Shown here: positions 25,939-34,996 of the stretch, one piece after another
How the letters are laid out: each line of letters begins with the position of its first letter
How positions within the stretch are numbered: the stretch's first letter is position 1
Source: Fundicoccus_A sp052115865
Lineage (GTDB): Bacteria; Bacillota; Bacilli; Lactobacillales; Aerococcaceae
Length of the DNA: 64,000 nt
Assembly (NCBI RefSeq): GCF_052115865.1
Contig: NZ_JBQKME010000005.1
Span: 1 to 64,000 of the forward strand
Direction: 5' to 3'
Notes under the pieces: generated by a model
Database searches by the model: none
What the model saw: only the letters and a program-made list of their open reading frames with translations
Told to the model about the DNA's origin: nothing
Made by a program: the position numbers and the translations under genes

Positions 25939-27672
25939 ATGGACTATATTTGGCGTTATATCAAAAAATATCCAAAACTTCTAACACTAGATGTTATGGG
26001 TGGTTTTTTCTTTGTTCTCGTTAACTTAGGATTACCAACAGTTTTTGCCTTTATGATTGATCAAGCAATCATACCTGGAAATAAAGATCAACTTTATTTT
26101 TGGAGTGCGGTTATGTTAGCAGTTATTATTGCAGGGTTATTTGGGAGAATTGTTTTATCATACGCTTCTAGTAAGTTAACCAACAACATGATTCGGGATA
26201 TGCGAAATGATTTATATAAGAAAACACAATTATTTTCGCATGAAGAATATGAAAAAATAGGTGTTTCATCAATGGTAACGCGTATTACCAATGATGCGTT
26301 TGTTTTAATGCAATTTGCTGAAATGTCGTTGAGATTGGGTGTGAATACACCATTAATGTTCATTGGTAGTGTCGTTATGATTATTATGACTAGCCCATCG
26401 TTGGCTTGGTTTATGATTGCTGCACTTCCTCTATTGGCGATTGCTATTTATGTCATCGCAAATAAATCACGACCTTTATCCGAAAAACAACAAACATCTT
26501 TGGATAAACTGAATCAATATGCTCGTGAAAACCTGACTGGTTTACGTGTTATACGTGCTTTTGCAAGAGAAGAGTATCAAGAGAATAAATTTACACGTGA
26601 AGCGCAAGAGTACACCGATACTTCCAGTCATTTATTCAAATTGATGGGTTCGGCTATGCCGATTTTTACGCATATATTGATTTGGATGATTGTATTAATT
26701 ATTTGGTTTTCACTAGGTGATATTGAGGCAGGAAACTTGGAAGTCGGAAACGTGGTTGCCTTTATTGAATATGTATTCCATGCTTTATTTTCATTTATGA
26801 TGTTTGCCAATTTATTTATGATGTATCCACGGATGGCTGTATCTTCAAGACGATTACAAGAAATTGATACAATGGAGATTTCGATTGATCCAAATCATGA
26901 AGGTGTAACAGAAACAAAAACAAGAGGTTACCTGGAATTTAAAAATGTCACCTTTGCCTATCCTGGTGAAACGGAAAATCCAGTCCTACATGACATTAGT
27001 TTTAAATCAAAACCTGGAGAAATTGTTGCTTTTATCGGAAGTACAGGGAGTGGTAAATCGACCTTAGTTCAATTAATTCCACGCTTTTTCGATGTAACTC
27101 TTGGAAGTATATTAGTGGATGGCGTTGATGTTCGTGACTACAATTTAAAAGCCTTACGAAAGAAAATAGGTTTTATTCCACAAAAAGCTTTACTGTTTAC
27201 TGGAACAATCGGAGATAATTTGCGTTACGGAAAATACAATGCAACAGATAAAGAAATTGAACGGGCAACGGATGTTGCGCAAGCAAAAGATTTTGTATAT
27301 AAGACACAAGAAAAATATCATGCTTTCTTAGCTGAAGGTGGTAGCAACTTATCTGGTGGTCAAAAACAACGATTGTCGATTGCTCGTGCGCTTGTTCGTA
27401 CACCAGATATTTATGTGTTTGATGATAGTTTTTCAGCTTTAGACTATCGGACAGACGCAGAATTACGTCGACGTCTTAAAGAAGTAACCAAGGAATCAAC
27501 AACCGTTATTGTTGCACAAAGAGTGAGTTCTATCATGAATGCCGATCAAATCATTGTCCTTGATAAGGGAGAAATTGTTGGTCGCGGAAAACATGAAGAA
27601 TTAATGAAAACGAATGAAATTTATCGAGATATCGCACAATCACAATTAAAAAATGCGTCATTAGAAGGATAG
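25939..27672 (+). CDS. Heterodimeric ABC exporter subunit with degenerate catalytic site (BmrC/LmrC type)
   Basis: 577 residues: six-helix exporter domain (about 15-300), then an ATPase domain. Walker A GSTGSGKST (367-375), canonical signature LSGGQ (471-475), but Walker B ends VFDD with Asp496 in place of the catalytic Glu. That marks it as the half supplying the degenerate ATP site in exporters such as TM287/288, LmrCD and BmrCD. It pairs with the next gene, 10 bp downstream. Substrate unknown, probably lipophilic drugs or lipids. GAGGAGG ribosome site. Confidence 0.88.
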   Translation: MDYIWRYIKKYPKLLTLDVMGGFFFVLVNLGLPTVFAFMIDQAIIPGNKDQLYFWSAVMLAVIIAGLFGRIVLSYASSKLTNNMIRDMRNDLYKKTQLFSHEEYEKIGVSSMVTRITNDAFVLMQFAEMSLRLGVNTPLMFIGSVVMIIMTSPSLAWFMIAALPLLAIAIYVIANKSRPLSEKQQTSLDKLNQYARENLTGLRVIRAFAREEYQENKFTREAQEYTDTSSHLFKLMGSAMPIFTHILIWMIVLIIWFSLGDIEAGNLEVGNVVAFIEYVFHALFSFMMFANLFMMYPRMAVSSRRLQEIDTMEISIDPNHEGVTETKTRGYLEFKNVTFAYPGETENPVLHDISFKSKPGEIVAFIGSTGSGKSTLVQLIPRFFDVTLGSILVDGVDVRDYNLKALRKKIGFIPQKALLFTGTIGDNLRYGKYNATDKEIERATDVAQAKDFVYKTQEKYHAFLAEGGSNLSGGQKQRLSIARALVRTPDIYVFDDSFSALDYRTDAELRRRLKEVTKESTTVIVAQRVSSIMNADQIIVLDKGEIVGRGKHEELMKTNEIYRDIAQSQLKNASLEG

Positions 27673-27682
27673 GAGGATAAAA

Positions 27683-29449
27683 ATGAATTCTAATAGTGGA
27701 CTGATTAGTAAAGTTTGGCAATACATGAAACCCTATAAAGTGTCATTATTTATATCTATCTTTTTGACATTCATCCAAGTTATTACTAGTGTTATTGAAC
27801 CTTTTGTTTTAGGATTGGTTATCACAGAAATAACAAATAATGTTGTAGCGATGGTACAGGAAGTAGAAGGCGCAGGGATTAACTATTCCTATATATTTAT
27901 GATGCTAATTTTTTATCTGATTCGTGGTTGGATAAATCAAGCATCTACCTATGGTGCTAATTATTACATTACTGAAGCGGTTCAAAAAATGATTAGAGAT
28001 TTACGAATTGATATTATTCATAAACTGAATCGTTTACCTATTGCTTATTTTGATAGAAATCAATTCGGTAATATCTTAAACCGTATTACTAGTGATGTTG
28101 AATCAGTGTCCAATGCTTTGCAACAAGCTTTGCTTCAAATTGTTTATGCTGTTCTTTCCATTATATTTGTCACTTTAATGATGTTTTACTTAAATTGGCA
28201 GCTGGCTTTAATTGTTATAATTAGTATGCCTATTTCCTACTGGGTTGCACAAACAATTGTAAAGATATCGCAAAAACACTTTAAAAGTCAGGCAGATATT
28301 TTAGGAAAACTAAATGGTTTTGTCCAAGAAAACTTTACAGGTTTTAATATCATCAAGCTGTATAATCGGGAAGAAAAATCTGAAGAAGAGTTTGAATCGA
28401 TTACGAATCAATTAGCAGAAGTAGGCTTTAAAGCATCCTTTTTATCTTCAATGATGATGCCGATTGTCAGCGTGGTTTCACATCTAGCCTATTTAACTGT
28501 TGCTTTAGTAGGTGGTTTGTTGGTTATTGAAAGACGCCTAACAATTGGTAACTTACAGGCCTTTACACAATATGTATGGCAAGTGAATCAACCGATTCAA
28601 ACGATTACGCAATTATCTGCTCCTTTACAAAGTGCACGGGCAGCGATTGACCGTATTTTTGAAGTTTTAGATTATCCTGAAGAAAACAATGAATTTGTTA
28701 CTCATGTTAAGGGTGAATTAAGTGGACAAGTTTCATTTAATAATGTTTCATTCCAATATACTGAAAACAAACCTTTAATCAAAAACTTCACAGTTGATGT
28801 TAAACCGGGTGAAATGGTAGCCATTGTTGGTCCTACGGGAGCTGGTAAAACAACCATCATCAACCTATTGATGCGATTTTACGATGTAGTAGACGGCTCG
28901 ATTACCGTCGATGGGGTCGATATCCGCGATTTACCTAGACAAGAATACCGCAGTCAATTTGGGATGGTCCTACAAGACGCTTGGCTATATGAAGGTGAAA
29001 TTAGAGAAAACCTTCGTTTTGGTAATTTACATGCAACAGATGAAGAAGTTATTGCTGCTGCAGAAGCTGCAAATGTTGATCATTTTATACGTACCTTACC
29101 GGGTGGATATAGCATGCGGATTAACCAAGAATCAAGTAATATTTCATTAGGGCAAAAACAGCTATTAACCATCGCTAGAGCTTTGTTAGCTGATCCGAAA
29201 ATCTTGATTTTGGATGAAGCGACGAGTTCAGTTGACACGCGTCTTGAACTCTTAATTCAAAAAGCGATGCATCGTTTAATGGAAGGGCGGACAAGCTTTG
29301 TTATTGCCCACCGTTTATCAACGATACAAGAAGCGGATAAGATTCTTGTTATGAATGATGGTCAAATTATAGAACAAGGAACGCATGAATCCTTGCTAGC
29401 CGATAAAGGATTTTACTATAATCTATACCAATCGCAGTTTTCTAATTAA
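27683..29449 (+). CDS. Heterodimeric ABC exporter subunit with consensus catalytic site (BmrD/LmrD type)
   Basis: 588 residues with an N-terminal six-helix exporter domain and C-terminal ATPase. Walker A GPTGAGKTT (383-391), Walker B with Asp511 and catalytic Glu512 (LDEATSSVD), but the signature is degenerate (ISLGQ, 487-491, instead of LSGGQ). The complementary defects of the two subunits give one active and one degenerate ATP site, as expected of a heterodimer. AGGAGG site; terminator after the gene. Confidence 0.88.
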   Translation: MNSNSGLISKVWQYMKPYKVSLFISIFLTFIQVITSVIEPFVLGLVITEITNNVVAMVQEVEGAGINYSYIFMMLIFYLIRGWINQASTYGANYYITEAVQKMIRDLRIDIIHKLNRLPIAYFDRNQFGNILNRITSDVESVSNALQQALLQIVYAVLSIIFVTLMMFYLNWQLALIVIISMPISYWVAQTIVKISQKHFKSQADILGKLNGFVQENFTGFNIIKLYNREEKSEEEFESITNQLAEVGFKASFLSSMMMPIVSVVSHLAYLTVALVGGLLVIERRLTIGNLQAFTQYVWQVNQPIQTITQLSAPLQSARAAIDRIFEVLDYPEENNEFVTHVKGELSGQVSFNNVSFQYTENKPLIKNFTVDVKPGEMVAIVGPTGAGKTTIINLLMRFYDVVDGSITVDGVDIRDLPRQEYRSQFGMVLQDAWLYEGEIRENLRFGNLHATDEEVIAAAEAANVDHFIRTLPGGYSMRINQESSNISLGQKQLLTIARALLADPKILILDEATSSVDTRLELLIQKAMHRLMEGRTSFVIAHRLSTIQEADKILVMNDGQIIEQGTHESLLADKGFYYNLYQSQFSN

Positions 29450-29455
29450 ATGATC

Positions 29456-29501
29456 TACGTTAAATAAAGTTTGAAAATAACTTTGTTTAACGTATTTTTT
29501 T
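29456..29501 (+). terminator. Terminator after the ABC exporter genes
   Basis: 16-bp stem TACGTTAAATAAAGTT (29456-29471) / AACTTTGTTTAACGTA (29479-29494) with one G-U pair, then a T run. Confidence 0.85.
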
Positions 29502-29578
29502 ATCGACTTGTAAAAGTAACAAGATTAAATTAAGATGATAACTATGATTAGAAAGTTAAGATAGAAAAGAGTGGACAT

Positions 29579-30397
29579 ATGAAGATAGGTTATCAAGGTG
29601 TACCAGGTGCGTATAGTGAAATGGCTTTACGTAATTATTTCAAAAACTATGACGACAAAGAGATGACAGTGATTGAGTTTAATCGATTTGCAACATTGAT
29701 CCAAGCTGTTGCAAAAAAAGAATTAGACTATGCCGTTGTTCCAATTGAAAATTCAACGACTGGGCTTATTTCTCGAACAATGGATCTATTTCGATACCAG
29801 CCAATAACGGCAATCGACCATGTGCTTCAACCCGTCAAACATATCCTTTGGGGAATCGAGGGGAGTCGACTGGAGGAAATTAAGGAAGTTTTTTCACATC
29901 CTGAAGCTTTAGCTCAAAGTCAGTCGTTTTTTGATCAGTATCCCTTGATAAACGCTCAAGCTTATGAAGATACAGCTAAAGCCGCTCAATGGGTTTTTGA
30001 ACAAAATAATCCATCCTATGCAGCATTAGCCAGTCAAAGAGCGGGGGAATTATATCATTTAGTTCCTTTAAGAGAAATGATCCAAACTAAAGAATCAAAT
30101 ACAACACGCTTTTTCATTATTCGCCATCAAGAACATACCAATGAAGAAGGCAATCGATTAGTAGTTTATATTGAAACAAAACACCAACCGGGAGCTTTAT
30201 TGAAGATATTACAAAGCTTTGACGTCTTTAATTGTAATTTGGAAGGACTCAATGCACGCCCAATACCAGGTCAACCATTTAGTTATGGTTTTTTTATTGA
30301 AGTAAATATCGAGCATACTAAAGCATCGCTTAGCCTTTTAAAAGAAGTTTTGCAGCAAGCAGCTGAATATGTTCAACTCATTGGTCGTTTTGATTAA
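29579..30397 (+). CDS. pheA: Prephenate dehydratase
   Basis: 272-residue monofunctional PDT of phenylalanine synthesis (prephenate to phenylpyruvate). The periplasmic-binding-like catalytic lobes include ..VVPIENSTTG and the signature NTTRFFII. A C-terminal ACT domain for Phe feedback has LNARPIPGQPFSYGFFIE. No chorismate mutase is fused. tyrA follows 29 bp later. The other aromatic genes are not nearby, which is unusual, since tyrA and pheA normally close a larger aro operon. Confidence 0.94.
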   Translation: MKIGYQGVPGAYSEMALRNYFKNYDDKEMTVIEFNRFATLIQAVAKKELDYAVVPIENSTTGLISRTMDLFRYQPITAIDHVLQPVKHILWGIEGSRLEEIKEVFSHPEALAQSQSFFDQYPLINAQAYEDTAKAAQWVFEQNNPSYAALASQRAGELYHLVPLREMIQTKESNTTRFFIIRHQEHTNEEGNRLVVYIETKHQPGALLKILQSFDVFNCNLEGLNARPIPGQPFSYGFFIEVNIEHTKASLSLLKEVLQQAAEYVQLIGRFD

Positions 30398-30426
30398 CAT
30401 TGAAGGATGAAGGAGAAGGTAATTTT

Positions 30427-31293
30427 ATGAATATTGCAATTGTCGGTTTAGGGGTTGTCGGAGGCTCGTTTGCAAAAGCCATTCGCAAACATTTTAGTCC
30501 CTTAACTAAAGTATTAGGCATTGATATTGATGTTAACACAATTGAAGCTGCCTTAGAACAAGGATTAATTGATTATGGTGAAACGACCAATGAAAGTATT
30601 ATTCAACAAGCAGATTTGGTTATTATTGCCCTGTATCCCAATGCTGTCGTTCAATTTATGCAAGAACATTCTCATTTATTTAAAGAAGGGGCGATCGTTA
30701 CTGAAGCAACAGGGATAAAAGTACAATTAATGGAGTCTATTAATAACTTTATTCCTGATACCATTGACTTTATATTTGGACATCCAATGGCTGGACGTGA
30801 AAATAAAGGGTTAGACTATGCTTCAGCTGAAGTTTTTGAAGGAGCTAACTACTTAATTACACCGACACCATTGAATCAACAGAAAAACCTTGATTGGTTT
30901 ACTGGATTTATTGAAACCATAGGCTTTAGACGTGTGAGCTTTGTTGATGCGAGTAATCATGATGAAATGATTGCTTATACCAGTCAGCTTGCCCATGTGA
31001 TTGCTGTTTCATTAATTAATAGTGATTTAGTTGATCGGAATACTGCTTTGTTTGTTGGAGATAGTTACCGTGATTTAACACGGATTGCTAAACTAAATGA
31101 GGATTTGTGGTCAGAGTTATTTTTTACGAATAAAGAAGAGTTGTTAAAAGCGATTGAACGTTTTGAAGAAAAGGTCATCGATATGAAAATGGCAATTGTC
31201 GAAGGTAATCGTGAACAAATGAAAGATTACTTTATTGAATCAACCAAGCGTCGTTTGAAATTGGAACAAGAGGACCGAAAATATAAGCAGTAA
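30427..31293 (+). CDS. tyrA: Prephenate dehydrogenase
   Basis: 288-residue NAD-dependent enzyme of tyrosine synthesis. Rossmann motif IVGLGVVGGS (residues 4-13), ..FGHPMAGRENKG with the active-site His, and ..AYTSQLAHVIAVSL. ATG 30427 follows AGGAGAAGG; an upstream in-frame TTG would place the ribosome site inside the gene. No C-terminal ACT domain is present, so feedback may differ from longer TyrA proteins. Confidence 0.93.
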   Translation: MNIAIVGLGVVGGSFAKAIRKHFSPLTKVLGIDIDVNTIEAALEQGLIDYGETTNESIIQQADLVIIALYPNAVVQFMQEHSHLFKEGAIVTEATGIKVQLMESINNFIPDTIDFIFGHPMAGRENKGLDYASAEVFEGANYLITPTPLNQQKNLDWFTGFIETIGFRRVSFVDASNHDEMIAYTSQLAHVIAVSLINSDLVDRNTALFVGDSYRDLTRIAKLNEDLWSELFFTNKEELLKAIERFEEKVIDMKMAIVEGNREQMKDYFIESTKRRLKLEQEDRKYKQ

Positions 31294-31346
31294 AAAACCA
31301 ATCTATTCATTTATTTGATTATACAAATGAATAGATCGGTTTTTTA
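31292..31346. terminator. Bidirectional terminator between tyrA and spxH
   Basis: Arms TAAAAAACCAATCTATTCAT and ATGAATAGATCGGTTTTTTA pair across a short loop with one mismatch, giving T runs on both strands between convergent genes. Confidence 0.8.
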
Positions 31347-31349
31347 TTA

Positions 31350-32018
31350 TCATAGGAGACGGATATAATTTTGTTCTTTAGGACTTGATTGGTCGACTTC
31401 TTCTGAAATAATCTCATCTAATTGGGCTATGACAGTTTCCTTCGTTATATAATCATCTTCAATAATATATCCTTTATTGGAAGAAATTTGTTCAAAGATG
31501 ACTAATGAAGGTGTTTTTTCAACATTCATACTGCTAGCAATTTTTTGATTATTTAAATAGAGTTCACGAACGAAATCTGAATTGATATCTTCCATAAAGA
31601 CATCAACATCAAGGCCTACTTCTTTAGCAATTTGTTTAATGAAATCTTCATTGTAACGATCGATTTGATCATCAATGCGTTGTTGCATTTTCATTAAAAA
31701 TAAGCGACCTTTTCGCTTTCCTTGCATAGATGCCGCTTTTGTCGCTAATGATGCATGATAAACAATTCGGTATATGTGGTTTCTTGTATTTAAATCGGTT
31801 AAATCGATATTTAATTGTTTTATATAATCTGTAACGATTTTTTGATTATGGAAACACACGATGTGTAAGTCTACTTTTGACGAAATCATTTCGAGAGCTG
31901 CATTGACTTCTTGTTCGCTATAGTAGCATTTACGTCCGAGTGGATTTACAAATAGATAAAATTCGAATAATTTTGGTTTCCCGTTTGTCCGATAATCTAT
32001 TTGATAGTTACTTAACAT
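31350..32018 (-). CDS. spxH: ClpXP adaptor protein SpxH (YjbH)
   Basis: 222-residue DsbA-fold adaptor that hands Spx, the disulfide-stress regulator, to ClpXP. The N-terminal strand FEFYLFVNPLGRKCYYSEQE keeps only the second Cys of the CxxC (Gly28, Cys31), so a thioredoxin-like redox role is unlikely. The middle is helical and the C-terminal VEKTPSLVIFE holds the cis-Pro. Shorter than B. subtilis YjbH. Beside yjbK and relQ as in Bacillus, although the yjbI haemoglobin gene is missing. Confidence 0.87.
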   Translation of the reverse strand: MLSNYQIDYRTNGKPKLFEFYLFVNPLGRKCYYSEQEVNAALEMISSKVDLHIVCFHNQKIVTDYIKQLNIDLTDLNTRNHIYRIVYHASLATKAASMQGKRKGRLFLMKMQQRIDDQIDRYNEDFIKQIAKEVGLDVDVFMEDINSDFVRELYLNNQKIASSMNVEKTPSLVIFEQISSNKGYIIEDDYITKETVIAQLDEIISEEVDQSSPKEQNYIRLL

Positions 32019-32105
32019 GTGTTATTCCCTCCTTTTCTCTCACTATAGTAGTATTTTATCAAATTTAGTCAAAAAATGCGACTATCTTGATTTATGAATA
32101 AATTG

Positions 32106-32687
32106 TTATCTATTTTGTGCATGCTTTGAAGCCCGAGCAATCTTCTTGTCGGCTTTTTGAAAAGGGATGTCTAATTGTTTTAATAATTTATCTAAGTATA
32201 TTTGGCCTTCTACTAAATTCGATGTTTCAAGTTCTAGTTCATAATCAACTTGGTCGTAATAGGTCGATTGATCAAGTGCCAAAAGGCCATCATCGACTTC
32301 AATATTCCATCGCAAAGTGGTTAATTGGATCGTTTTTTCTAGTTGGTCAATATCAATGGCTTCTTTTTCAAAAAAAGCACTGATCTCAGAACCTAATATG
32401 TCTTTTGAAAGTTTTATATTTTCATCTAATCGTTGGTCATTTTCTTTTGTTATTTCAATGGCAGTTAGTTCACTTTGTGTTTGTTTGATCGTCCATTCGC
32501 TGGTATTATCAAACAGTCTTAGTCTAAACGCTGCTTTTTTCTTTTTTAGCTGCTGATCCAAAGTATCAAAATAAATATTGACTTGCTTAATCGGTTCAAT
32601 AGAATTCAGTGAAAAAAATGATTGGAGACGGTTAAAATCATTTTGACTTAACATGGTTTTTATTTCTTTTTCGATTTGAATGCTCAT
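32106..32687 (-). CDS. yjbK: CYTH domain protein YjbK
   Basis: 193-residue CYTH (triphosphate tunnel) protein. The signature ExExK is Glu6, Glu8, Lys10 (IEKEIK), with further charged strands (FRLRLFDN, EWTIKQT, ELELET). Members hydrolyse inorganic triphosphate or related polyphosphates; the true substrate is unknown. ATG 32687 is taken because the first ATG (32696) lies directly on the GAAAGGA ribosome site. Its conserved pairing with relQ suggests a role in nucleotide or polyphosphate signalling (inference). Confidence 0.85.
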   Translation of the reverse strand: MSIQIEKEIKTMLSQNDFNRLQSFFSLNSIEPIKQVNIYFDTLDQQLKKKKAAFRLRLFDNTSEWTIKQTQSELTAIEITKENDQRLDENIKLSKDILGSEISAFFEKEAIDIDQLEKTIQLTTLRWNIEVDDGLLALDQSTYYDQVDYELELETSNLVEGQIYLDKLLKQLDIPFQKADKKIARASKHAQNR

Positions 32688-32775
32688 TTTGCACATCCTT
32701 TCAACATAAAAACTATCGTATCAATTTTTAATTCGATTCACAAGTAATTTACTCTGTTTTTAAAATGCAGATATA

Positions 32776-32784
32776 TGCTAAAAT
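32776..32784 (+). promoter_or_regulatory. Extended -10 promoter for relQ
   Basis: TGCTAAAAT (32776-32784) about 60 bp before relQ; no good -35 box. Confidence 0.4.
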
Positions 32785-32846
32785 ATAAAAGTAAAAGCAA
32801 ATTTTAATAATAAATATCTGATATGATTAGAAAGGAAAAGTTGTCG

Positions 32847-33473
32847 ATGGTAGAAGATAATTTTGTAGATGATTGGGTAAGTTTTCTAGCGCCATACGAA
32901 CAAGCAGTCGCTGAATTAAAACTTAAATTAAAAATGATGCGTGATGAGTTTCAAATGAAACATCGGCATACGCCCATCGAATTTGTAACAGGAAGAGTTA
33001 AAACCCCTGCAAGCATTTTAGAAAAAATGGAAGTAAGAAACATTAAGCCTGAAGATTTTTTAATTGGGGTCCAAGATATTGCAGGTATTCGTATTATGTG
33101 TCAGTTTGTTGAAGATATTTATGAAGTGGCAGAATTATTAAAAAGAAGGCAAGATTTCAAAGTATTACTTATAAGGGATTATATAAAATATTATAAGCCA
33201 AGTGGTTATCGTTCCTACCATATGGTATTAGAATATCCTGTTCATCGCTCAAATGGGATTGAAACAGTGATTGTGGAAGTTCAAATTAGAACGTTAGCCA
33301 TGAATTTTTGGGCAACAATTGAACATTCTTTAAATTATAAGTATAGTGGAATATATCCTGATGATATTTTGCAGAGATTACAGCGAGCATCTGAGGCGGC
33401 CTTCCAATTAGATGAAGAGATGTCTGAAATCCGTGATGAAATCCGCGAAGCCATTCAGTATTTTGAAAATTAG
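32847..33473 (+). CDS. relQ: Small alarmone synthetase RelQ (YjbM)
   Basis: 208-residue single-domain (p)ppGpp synthetase. RelA/SpoT synthetase motifs: RVKTPASILEKM, DIAGIRIMCQFVEDIYEV, IRDYIKYYKPSGYRSYHMV and VEVQIRTLAMNFWATIEH. There is no hydrolase or ACT domain. ATG 32847 gives the usual N-terminus (..DDWVSFLAPYEQAV..) with AAAGGA 10 nt upstream; an earlier ATG at 32823 precedes the ribosome site. Followed by nadK and an RluD-like gene, the conserved yjbM-ppnK-yjbO order. Confidence 0.93.
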   Translation: MVEDNFVDDWVSFLAPYEQAVAELKLKLKMMRDEFQMKHRHTPIEFVTGRVKTPASILEKMEVRNIKPEDFLIGVQDIAGIRIMCQFVEDIYEVAELLKRRQDFKVLLIRDYIKYYKPSGYRSYHMVLEYPVHRSNGIETVIVEVQIRTLAMNFWATIEHSLNYKYSGIYPDDILQRLQRASEAAFQLDEEMSEIRDEIREAIQYFEN

Positions 33474-33501
33474 AAGAAAATAATAGCGAGGAGCATTATA
33501 A

Positions 33502-34359
33502 TTGCCGAAAAATGTATTGATTTTGTCTAATGATAAACCTGAATCAAAAGATATTAAAACTCGTTTAGTTAAATATCTAAAAAATACCGCTGTCTTGGTC
33601 AATAATTTGGAAGTGGATCCTGACATCATTGTATCGATTGGTGGGGATGGAACCTTATTATCCACTTTTCATCAATTTAAATCGCATATAAATACCGCAC
33701 GCTTTATCGGTATACATACTGGGCACCTTGGTTTTTATGCTGACTGGCAAGGATACGAAGTTCAAGAACTAGCCGCAGCCATTGTTGATGCTAATGGAGA
33801 GTCTATCAGTTATCCACTTCTAGAAATTGATATGGAGCTAACGGATGGTACACGACATAAGGAATTAGCTTTAAATGAATTTTCAATCCGCTCTGTTAGT
33901 GGAACCATGGTCAGTGAAATTTATATAAAAGATCATTTTTTTGAAACATTTCGAGGTGATGGCATCTGTGTTGCCACTCCAACTGGATCCACAGGTTTAA
34001 ATAAATCATTGGGCGGGGCAGTCATTCATCCTCGACTTGATGCTATTCAACTTACTGAAATTGCATCGATTAATAACCGTGTCTTTCGATCGTTAGGTTC
34101 ACCTATGATTATTCCGCGTGATGAATGGTTTGAACTCAAACCTCAAGTCTATTCAAATAACAAAAATATGATTGTTAGTATTGATAATATGGCTTTTTCT
34201 GATAAAATTATTTCTTGTGTTAAATTAAAAGTTGCGAATGAACGCATTCATTTTGCTAGCTTTAAACATACGCATTTTTGGGATCGGGTTAAAAATTCAT
34301 TTATCGGTTTATCTGATAATGAAGCAAACCATAAAAACCCTGATAACTATTTAAAATAA
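33502..34359 (+). CDS. nadK: NAD kinase
   Basis: 285-residue enzyme phosphorylating NAD to NADP. GGDGTLL at residues 47-53 carries the catalytic Asp49, and the second conserved block is ..GDGICVATPTGSTGLNKSLGGA. TTG start at 33502, 8-9 nt after GCGAGGAG, is the only start consistent with the conserved N-terminus. Part of the relQ transcript. Confidence 0.93.
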   Translation: MPKNVLILSNDKPESKDIKTRLVKYLKNTAVLVNNLEVDPDIIVSIGGDGTLLSTFHQFKSHINTARFIGIHTGHLGFYADWQGYEVQELAAAIVDANGESISYPLLEIDMELTDGTRHKELALNEFSIRSVSGTMVSEIYIKDHFFETFRGDGICVATPTGSTGLNKSLGGAVIHPRLDAIQLTEIASINNRVFRSLGSPMIIPRDEWFELKPQVYSNNKNMIVSIDNMAFSDKIISCVKLKVANERIHFASFKHTHFWDRVKNSFIGLSDNEANHKNPDNYLK

Positions 34360-34370
34360 GGAGCAAGAAA

Positions 34371-34976
34371 ATGCAACGATTAAGAGCGATTATTTTATTT
34401 ATTGTCAGTGTATTTTTTTTAACGGGCTGTTTTTCAAACGCTGAAGATAAGGCGTTGACGGATACAATAAAAGAAACGGTAGAAGAAGCATCACGTGTTG
34501 ATGGGATTATATCAATTGATGAATCCAGCAACTTAACTGCCATGGATGAATCAGAAAAGCAAGCCATTTACGAATCATTAAATGAAATCATTATGGATAC
34601 TCAATCCGTCAATGAGATTGCAAGTTATTCAATGGTGACTGAGTTAGACTCTGAAGAAAGTTATATTGACTTTCTTAAATCAACGGATGATGAGGTAAAG
34701 ATTATTTATTTAGGTTTTAATGAATGTCCCTATTGCGTGGCATTTAGTCCTAAATTAAATAAAATTGCTGAAGAATTAGCTGTAGATATTTATTTTTATA
34801 ATACACAAGCTAGGGCAGATGACAATAATTTTGCTGTTGCAATGGCGAATTACGATGTTTCGACCGTACCTCATGCGTTTATTGTAGAAAAAGCTAAGCC
34901 GATTCAAGCAATTAATCACGAAAGTAGTATGGAAGCGATAGAAGCATTCGTTACATATGCTAAATCATTACAATAA
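34371..34976 (+). CDS. Thioredoxin-like lipoprotein
   Basis: 201 residues. The lipoprotein signal ends in LTGC with lipidated Cys20. An acidic linker follows, then a thioredoxin-fold domain with active site C-P-Y-C (Cys119, Cys122) in YLGFNECPYCVAF and a downstream cis-Pro in VSTVPHAF. Probably an extracytoplasmic thiol oxidoreductase anchored to the membrane. It sits between nadK and the RluD-like gene, where I do not expect such a gene in Bacillus. The partner is unknown. Confidence 0.82.
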   Translation: MQRLRAIILFIVSVFFLTGCFSNAEDKALTDTIKETVEEASRVDGIISIDESSNLTAMDESEKQAIYESLNEIIMDTQSVNEIASYSMVTELDSEESYIDFLKSTDDEVKIIYLGFNECPYCVAFSPKLNKIAEELAVDIYFYNTQARADDNNFAVAMANYDVSTVPHAFIVEKAKPIQAINHESSMEAIEAFVTYAKSLQ

Positions 34977-34996
34977 TTGGAAAAGGGACAAGAATA

